Shown: positions 57,029 through 64,000 of the stretch, one piece after another
Position numbering within the stretch: the first letter of the stretch is position 1
Layout of the letters: every line of letters starts with the position of its first letter
From: Seiridium cupressi
Lineage: Eukaryota > Ascomycota > Sordariomycetes > Amphisphaeriales > Sporocadaceae
DNA length: 64,000 nt
Reading direction: 5' to 3'
NCBI GenBank assembly: GCA_036674765.1
Contig: JARVKI010000007.1
Span: forward strand, 682,001 to 746,000
The notes under the pieces: model-generated
Databases searched by the model: none
The model's input: only the letters and a program-made list of their open reading frames with translations
What the model was told of the DNA's origin: nothing
Translations under genes and position numbers: made by a program

Positions 57029-58194
57029 CTATCGACCGGCACCACGACCGGCACCGCCAGGAGGTCCCCCAGCTCCACCCATGAAATTACGAGCCATTTC
57101 AGCAATGCTGGGATCGCTCATCAGGCTGCCCAGGTCGGGCATGCCACCAGCACCGCCGCCGCCGCCACCACCGCCACCTCCAAACTGTTCGGCCATCTGG
57201 CGTAGTCTAGGGTTGTTCATGAGGTTGCTCATCATGTCGGGATTCGACATGAGGTTCTGTGCCATCGACGCGAACATGGGGTTGCTCATAATGCTAGACA
57301 AGTCTGGCATGCCACCACCAGCTCCACCTGCGCCGCCACCGCCGCCGCCGAACATGCTTGCCAAACTGGAAAAGTCAGGTGCGCCACCTGGTGCTCCGCG
57401 AGGACTGCTGCTTCCGGCATCGCCTTCCTCGACCTCGAGCTCTTCAACGCGCTTCTTGGCGGTCTCGTAGCCCTTCTTCATGGCATCAGATCCGCCGTTG
57501 CCCTCATGCTCGATGCCTTGCTGATAAGCCTCCATACTGCCCTTTGCATCTCCCAGAGCGAATCGAGCTAGACCGAGCCTCGACCAAGCCTTTGTGTACT
57601 TGGGATCGACAGTGACGGCGGCCTCGGCATCTGCGCGAGCGGATTCGTGATCGCGGGCTGCGGAGTATGCGGCAGCGCGGTTGGAAAGAAAGATGGCGTT
57701 TCCGGGGTGCAAGGCCAGAGCCTGGCTATAGAGGTCAATGGCTTTCGCGTAGTCCTTGGCGGCCATGGCTCGGTTGCCATCGCCCTTGAGGCCCTCGGCC
57801 TTCTTCTTCTCATCCTCGGAGGGAGACTTGGTGCTTGTCGAAGCGCTAGAGGAGCCAGCGCCAGCGGCGGTGGGCACGCTGGGTGAAGCAGCAGGCTTGG
57901 AGGCGCTCTGGAGCTTCTCGTAAACGCCGTAAATCTTTAGCAGGTTTTGGGAGCCGACGGCCTCTTTGACTGCGGCTTGATCGGTTGGGTCGACCTTGAA
58001 GGACTCGGCGATACAGTTGATAGCGACATCGATGGAGTCTTTGTCATCGGCGCTGAGAGTACCATCTTCGACCGAGGTGGTGAGGTAATCGCAGATGGCA
58101 AGGGCAAGGCGTTGCTTGGATGTTGTCGCCTGCAGCGAGGTCAGTGTCCGCTATATTGCAATGCTGCCGGGAATTTTGGGGCTCGACTTACCAT
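57029..58194 (-). CDS. SGT2: Small glutamine-rich TPR co-chaperone SGT2
   Basis: Exon 1 is only the ATG (58192-58194), followed at once by GTAAGT; after a 62-bp intron the second exon (57029-58129) encodes the remaining 366 residues. SGT2 escorts tail-anchored proteins from the ribosome to Get4-Get5-Get3 and binds Hsp70/Hsp90. The N-terminal dimer domain has TSKQRLALAICDYL and IAESFKVDPTD. Three TPR units are clear (LKGDGNRAMAAKDYAKAIDLY, FLSNRAAAYSAARDHESA, KAWSRLGLARFALGDAKG, given with short separate motifs). The C-terminus is Gly-rich with Met- and Asn-rich STI1-like helices (MSNPMFASMAQNLMSNPDMM). Long Gly runs come from GGC/GGT repeats and may vary in length between strains. Confidence 0.94.
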
Positions 58195-59273
58195 CTTGAG
58201 TGTTTGGTAATTCCAAAGTGAAAGAACCAAGAGAAGGAGCTTGTGGAAAGGATGCGGTTGCGATAGGTCAAACTCGAGGGGCGCTCGAGTCGATGTTAGC
58301 TCAGGCACTTCTGGAACATGCCAGCGACGGCAGAACCAGGATTAGAACCCCGCGACCGTCGCCTCAGGCGGTGAAGGGATTCCTGGGGCAGAATTGGCGG
58401 GGCTGAGTTCAACCCGTGGAAGTTAACGCTACCCATAGTTTGGAGAGCAGGTTTTTGTTGCTTTCTTTTTCTTCTTTTCTTTTTTCTTCTTCTCTCCAGC
58501 GATAACCTCGATCGCAGCTCTGCCTGGCGATGTTTATCGCTGAGACTCACATGGTTCGTCATAGCTTGTCATGCCATTATTGAGAGCCACATGTGGTGAT
58601 AAAGAGCCACACTTGGTAGAAGTCTGCTTGAACAAGTCCGAACTGCATACACCAGCTTGCTACACTGTATACAGCCCTTCTATTGAGAGCCAGTGCGTGT
58701 CGATCACAGGCATTCTAAGCCTTCAAGGTTTCAAATTTTACATGGCAGTCTAAATCCCACTATCTCTTGCACGGATTCCGCCATTGAGTTCTTGGTTCTC
58801 CTGATTGCGTGCTGTTGAATGCCCATACCCCATAATCCTTCACGGCGCTTTCACACGAGCTAGGCTGTCGTGGCATTGAGGCATAATTAAAACAGTCCTT
58901 GTATATCCTCAAGAGCGTCTGTTGCCCTTTCCATTCCAATGGGTTTTTCCAATTTTTCTCAGAAGCCTCTTTCTCTAATGCAATGAACTATTGCCTCCGC
59001 TGAGAGAAACAAGTATTCAGTCAAGTCTCTACGCACCCACGCACCCCGGCAAAGGTACCGGGAAGGATCGGCCGTCTAGTCATTTATGAGTCAGACTAGC
59101 AATACTTAGAGGTAGAAGCAATAGTGCCTTCAGTCACAAGTATAGTTGTTCTGCTCAAGCTATCGACTTATACCACGATATAGTGGCACATCTATAGGGG
59201 TAGACTTGTTTTTCCCCCAAGCCACCACCCAATAGACACTATTGTGTTCCAAATCTATTTGTCCATCGTCAAA
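58195..59273. promoter_or_regulatory. Divergent upstream region of SGT2 and the NAT relic
   Basis: 1.08 kb between start codons. A T/C-rich tract near 58455-58500 is the only visible peculiarity. No gene is supported. Confidence 0.45.
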
Positions 59274-60411
59274 ATGTCTACGCTCATCGTCCCCCCAGCA
59301 CCCACGTCTTCTCTCACCGCCGAGCAGATCTCCCAGTTCCTGGAGTACCTCAAAATCCCATCCCAACTTCGTCACGCGGCCCCGTCTCTCTCGCTCCTTA
59401 GACGGTTGCACACGCATATGCTCACAGCCTGCCCGTATGAGAACCTCTCGATCCATTACAACCCATCCCACACCATCAATCTCGACCCGCAGTTCGTCTT
59501 CCAAAAAGTTGTTGTCGATGCTCGCGGCCGGGGGGGGGGGCTACTGCGTGAGTGTATTTATAGGTTCTTTTCTCACCTCGAGGGCTTCCTTTCGGAGTGA
59601 AAACAACGTCTCGAGAGCCAAATACTCCTAGATCCCGTACTAGAACTTATAGAACTTGGCCAAAAGTGCCATCACTGACCCCAACTTGACGTAGATGGAA
59701 CTGGCCATCCTGTACGATCACCTGCTCCGTGGTCTCGGCTTCAATGCCTATACCGTCGGTGTGCGAACGCGGTCTCGTATCGACGGTGTTCCGGGAGGTA
59801 TCTTTCCGGGCTGGGTTCACATTGTAAACATTGTCACATTGCCTACGGGCGAACGCTACGCCGTCGACGTAGCCTTTGGTGGCGACGGGCCCACTGCCCC
59901 TTTACCGCTCGAGTCTGGTCTAATACACCAGAACCTTGGGACACAGCAAGTGCGCTTGATTCGAGATTGGGTTTCTACACAGATTCATCGGGTCGACGAG
60001 TCCAAGCTCTGGATCTACTAGTATCGCAATGGTGCCGATCGGGAGTGGAACTCATACTACGCCTTCACAGAGGCTGAGTTCATGGCTGCAGACTGGGGCG
60101 TGATCAACTATTGGACGAGTACAAGCCCCGATTCTCATCAAACCAGGACTTTGTTGGTAGTCAGATTCCTGGGACGTACGCCCGAGGCAGGAGAGAGGGT
60201 AGAAGAGGACGACTGGGAGATATACGGGAAGCGTATGCTGGTCAATGGTGCCACCAAGGAGAACTTGGGCGGTAAGACACGTGTGCTTGTCGAATGCAAC
60301 ACCGAGGCAGAGCGGGTAGAGGCGCTGAAACAACACTTCGGCATCACGCTCAAGGAAGAGGAGATATCCAGCATCAAGGGATGGGCGACCGATCTGGACT
60401 CAGTTGTGTGA
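59274..60411 (+). pseudogene. Arylamine N-acetyltransferase, broken twice
   Basis: Exon 1 (59274-59547) encodes MSTLIVPPAPTSSLTAEQIS and the NAT core ACPYENLSIHYNPSHTINL. A run of eleven G (59530-59540) then throws the frame off by one: with ten G the reading gives RGGGYC with the catalytic Cys at 59545-59547. The 147-bp intron follows, and exon 2 starts MELAILYDHLLRGLGFNAY. The catalytic His is in GWVHIVNIV and the Asp in YAVDVAFGGDGP. A TAG at 60019-60021 sits where Gln is expected in LWIYQYRNG. The remaining 130 codons to 60411 are clean. NATs acetylate arylamines; Fusarium homologues detoxify plant benzoxazolinones. The first lesion could be a homopolymer read error; the second could not be that. 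Confidence 0.85.
59530..59540. repeat. Poly-G run, 11 bases
   Basis: Homopolymer inside exon 1 of the NAT relic, directly before the codons for the catalytic Tyr-Cys. Ten G would restore the frame. Confidence 0.85.
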
Positions 60412-60830
60412 ACGACGACAAGGGTAGGAAATTTATCCAAGATATTCAGGGAGAAAACTTCGTATGATTAATATGAGCAGCATAGGGTTCCCCTTGAGCT
60501 CTTGAGAGCCAGCTATCTAATTACTATGGCAATCGCAATCCTCAAAGCATACATAACCCCGTGCTAAATGGGGCCTGTCAGACCTCTAAAAGATAAAAAT
60601 GGAGAGATAACCGAAATTCAATTATCTCCGAGAGCCTTTCGCAGCCCCTGAAACGCCATGTGAACCTGCTCATACATTGCTTCGAATCGATGAGACGTGC
60701 TGAACCCGTCGTGGAATATTTACGGTGAGAAAGAAAACATGAAAAGAGTGCCCGAGACAACCGATCATAGAACTGCCATGAGAATGAAGTTTTCAAGTTG
60801 CGGGATGGCAACAAAGCGCAATTAGGCGAT
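60412..60830. other. Intergenic, no gene seen
   Basis: 420 bp between the convergent ends of the NAT relic and the ABC transporter. Confidence 0.45.
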
Positions 60831-63800
60831 TTACTTGGTGGCCTTTTGAGGGTTCGAAGCGCTACGAGTACCACGCCGAAAGCCGCCATGAACGCGTCCG
60901 CCCCGGCCCCGGCCTCGAGCGCCCCTACCTCGACCTCTGGGTGAAGGCTGATCGGCACTGTTCATCTTAGACTGCAGAATAGTGTTGCTGGTCATACTGA
61001 CCTGTTCCTCCGGTGAGGCTTTCGATTGAGTGAGACCATTGCTCTTCTTGGGGGTCGTGGGCACAGGGTCAGACACCGATCGAGCAACGTCCTGGGGCTC
61101 GAAATGACGGTACGCAACAACGGCTATTTGACTGGGGCTTTGTTCAGCCAGCTTGGTGTTCTCCTTGACCGGCTCCGCTGGCTCTTTCCGTCCTACTAAA
61201 GCCGGCAACACATGAGTTTCAACATCGTCTGCCCAGTTGCTACGAGTTGGCGAAGCCTTGTCGCAATGTTCAACAACCCGCTTGTTTCGTGCTCCGGCCG
61301 TGCTGCTGAAGGAATCTTGAGCAATAGCCGGTGAACGAGGGGTGAACTCCGGGGCACCAGGATTCAGCCTAGAACCCTGCGAAAGAGGTCAGTTCAGTCA
61401 AAAAATCAAGGATTCTTCGACTGATCTACCTCTTTCTTGTGTCCATTAGGAGTCTGGGCGGGTGGTGTGGTGACGATCTTCGGCTTCGATGCCAGACGAT
61501 TTGATCCAGCATTCGGCGTGGTCTTGTCTGCCGCCGCCGTTCCAGTGTCCGAAGTGCCCGCAGTAGTATGATTCTTGGACACAGTGTCATTGGTCGGGGA
61601 GCTCTTGTTCGGAGTCTCCTCGGTCTGAGTATCCGAAAGCTGCGCCGCTGTAGCATCGTTGGTGGCACACGCATTCTTGGGCTCTTTGGGCTTCACGAAT
61701 ATCTGTTTTGACCACAATTCCGAGTATTTGCCTTTTTTGTCCAACAGTTCCTCATGGGCACCCTGTTCTACAATTTCGCCCTCGGACACGACAAATATGA
61801 TGTCCGCATTCATAACAGTCGACAAGCGGTGTCTAGCTAGAATTAGTGGAATGCAACGGGACTGAGTTCTAGATGACTAACGCAACAATAAAGGTGGTTC
61901 TGGCTTCACAGAGAACGCGGAGGCCCTCTTGGATCTTCTGTTCAGTCTCTGTATCGACGGAGCTGGTGGCCTCGTCGAGTAGAACTAGATCAGGTTTCTT
62001 CAAAATAGCACGAGCAATCGCGATACGCTGCAATTCTCCACCAGAGATTTTGCTTCGCTAATGTCAGCCCGTTGCCCAAACAGTCTCGGTACTTTACAAC
62101 ATAACCTACATTCCTCTCTCGCCCACGCGAGTTTGGTAGCCCTCACTGAATTTCACGATATTGTCATGAATGGCAGCAGCTCTGCAGGCCTCGTACACAT
62201 CCTCATCTGTGGCGTTGAGTCGAGCATATCTAACGTTGTTCATGACGGTGTCATCGAACAAGATAGGAGCCTGAGGGACAATTCCGATGCTCTGGCGCAG
62301 ACTAAGAATGGGAAGAATTTTGATCAGTACGTTCTCAACGCAACTCAACAACAGAGAGGCCATGGGGAATACCTGGCCAACTTGACGTCTCGGATATCCT
62401 GCCCGTCAATTATAATGGATCCACCCGTCACCTCGTAAAATCGATCCAGGAGCCTCAGGATGGTAGATTTGCCTGCTCCGGTGGCCCCAACAAAAGCAGC
62501 AGTCTTGCCCGGCGGCACTGTCAAATTCACGCTCTTCAAGATGTGCTTCTTCTTGTCGTAGCCGAAATCGACATTGCGGAATTCAATCTCCGCGCCCTTC
62601 AGGTTCAGCGGTTTAGCGTCCAGCTTGTCAATAATGGTCGGCTTCTCCAACATGACCCCGAGCAATCGTTCAGCGTAGACGAGTTCTTGGCTGATGTTTT
62701 TCCCAAGGTTTGAGAAGAAGCGCAGAGGAGCGGTGAGTTGACCCCAGTAGGTCAGTAGCATGACGAAATCACCCGCGGTGCTCTGGCCATGGGTTACTTG
62801 GTAGACTGCGAGGAAAGCACCAGCAATCAAGCCGCAAAGAAGGATGAGGTATTGGAAAGCATGACTAATAAGGTACCCGGCATGGAGTCCTTTAGCCGCG
62901 GACATTTCCCCTTTGATGGCACCTTGATAGCGAGTTTCCTCGTAAGGAATCTGGTTGAAAGCGCTCACGGTATGCCATCCTTGAATGCCGGCCTGCTTGA
63001 CATAATGCTCCTCGAAGTAACTGTATCGTCGTTAGCAACTAGCTCATGAGGAATTATCTTTACAGGGAAAATTGTCGAAGAGAAGTGGACGGAAAATGGC
63101 GAGGCACGCCCAAGAATACGTACGTCTTTACCATCTTCTTCCTCTTCTCGCTGAAACGTGCGATCAAGTGAGTTGCAGCCTGGACAAAAGCTATTCCTGT
63201 TGCTATCGTGATGAAACCTTCGTACGGCCCGAATTTGATGGACAAGTATACGAATGCAACGACAAGATCAACCATCATTGGTACAGCGTCAAAGCAGACT
63301 GATTCGAGCATACGCGATATCGAACTACCATGGGAGATAGCCAGTATGAGATCTGACGAGCTCTTAGAATCGTGGAAATCTGCTGACAGATTCATCACGT
63401 GATTGTAGGCGGCGACTGATATTGCTTCCTCGCCGTAATACTCCACTGGCAGCCATAGCATTGAACGGATCAATTGGATTCCAGCCTCAGATGCTGCGAG
63501 TCGTAACGCAGCAAATACAAGCACCTCAATCCAAGGGTTGCGCCCAGAAGTACCATTGAGGGCGTCGAGGACAATGCCCATTTGTCTCGGGATGAGCACA
63601 TTCAGTGCATTTCCAGCAATGAGGCAGACACCTACCAGGCCTGCGGATACTTGAAGGCGGCGGTTGTGGACTGGCCATATGTAAGGCGCGAATATCAAGA
63701 AACCCTTGGCGTAGGCAATCCAGCTACCCTCACTCTGAAGGCGCTTGTCCACCTGCTCTCGAGCCAAGCGCTGCCCGCGTTCCCAGGGTGATTCCGGGTC

Positions 63801-64000
63801 AGTGGGCGAATTTGTCGCATTCGTGTTGTCCTCTGAGTTGTTGGCAGATCCATAGCCACTATCTGATGTCTCATCTGCGTTGCCGGGCGTCATTCCTGGC
63901 TTTGGTAGAAGTGGGCTGGTCTCTTCGTCGCTCCCATTTTTTCCTGTTCCAGTCTTCTGACGTCCAAGGAAATAGACCAGGATGACTGCGAGGAGGAGCA
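60831..64000 (-). CDS. HMT1-like vacuolar ABC transporter (5' end off window)
   Basis: Six exons are visible (63124->64000, 62373-63020, 62110-62301, 61882-62052, 61430-61832, 60831-61376), about 945 residues; the start lies beyond the right edge. It resembles the half-size ABCB6/HMT1 transporters of the vacuole, which move glutathione- or phytochelatin-bound metals. A membrane segment opens the visible part ([13 protein letters not shown]), then an acidic loop, the six-helix core ([20 protein letters not shown]) and the nucleotide-binding domain: Walker [16 protein letters not shown]-loop [12 protein letters not shown], signature [15 protein letters not shown], Walker [15 protein letters not shown], switch His in VAHRLST. 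After the NBD comes about 260 residues of disordered tail ending in an RG-rich block ([15 protein letters not shown]), encoded in frame by the last exon. Introns are 49-103 bp with normal ends. Confidence 0.9.

Noticed and set aside
1..64000. CRISPR array, prokaryotic-type operon, integrated virus or intact transposon
   Set aside because: No spaced direct repeats of the right type, no transposase, reverse transcriptase or viral gene signature was seen in any frame.

Overview
The window is nuclear DNA of a filamentous ascomycete (Pezizomycotina). The evidence is short introns of roughly 50-80 bp with GTRNGT donors, YAG acceptors and CTRAY-like branch sites, and a gene set that includes VTC4, an eisosome Pil1/Lsp1 protein, RMT2, a HET-domain relic and an HMT1-type ABC transporter. 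A Sordariomycete is plausible but not proven. There is no CRISPR array, operon, rRNA or convincing tRNA. Exon boundaries were worked out by hand from frame, splice consensus and remembered family motifs; no alignment could be run.

Left part (1-38.5 kb), mainly intact housekeeping genes. After an unknown Cys/Gly-rich protein (181-1704, -) comes about 2 kb of AT-rich DNA with decayed tandem repeats. Then: an ABM-domain protein; a Str2-like cystathionine gamma-synthase; VTC4 (polyphosphate polymerase) divergent from RMT2; hexokinase with a 657-bp first intron; OST1; a small His-rich protein; a Pil1/Lsp1 eisosome protein whose ATG is apparently split by an intron; COQ6; RPC40; a Cys/His-rich unknown; a cytosolic GH2 glycosidase; MCM4 divergent from RET3, with a cluster of MBF-type ACGCG cores between them; SUA5 divergent from COG4.

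Right part (38.5-64 kb), a mixture. Intact genes are THO7-like, tubulin cofactor A, COX17 (three tiny exons, easily missed), a secreted CE5 acetylxylan esterase, a five-exon 2OG-Fe(II) oxygenase, SGT2 (first exon is only the ATG) and the 3' part of an HMT1-like vacuolar ABC transporter that runs off the right edge and carries an RG-rich tail. Between them lie five broken accessory genes: a HET-domain relic, a dynamin-like GTPase relic, a short-chain dehydrogenase with one internal stop, an MFS permease with frame breaks, and an arylamine N-acetyltransferase with a poly-G frameshift and a Gln-to-stop change.

I found no convincing new multi-gene system. The most interesting items are the introns at or inside start codons, the cluster of broken accessory genes among intact housekeeping genes, the RG-rich tail of the ABC transporter, the decayed tandem repeat array, and a basic non-ATG extension in front of SUA5.
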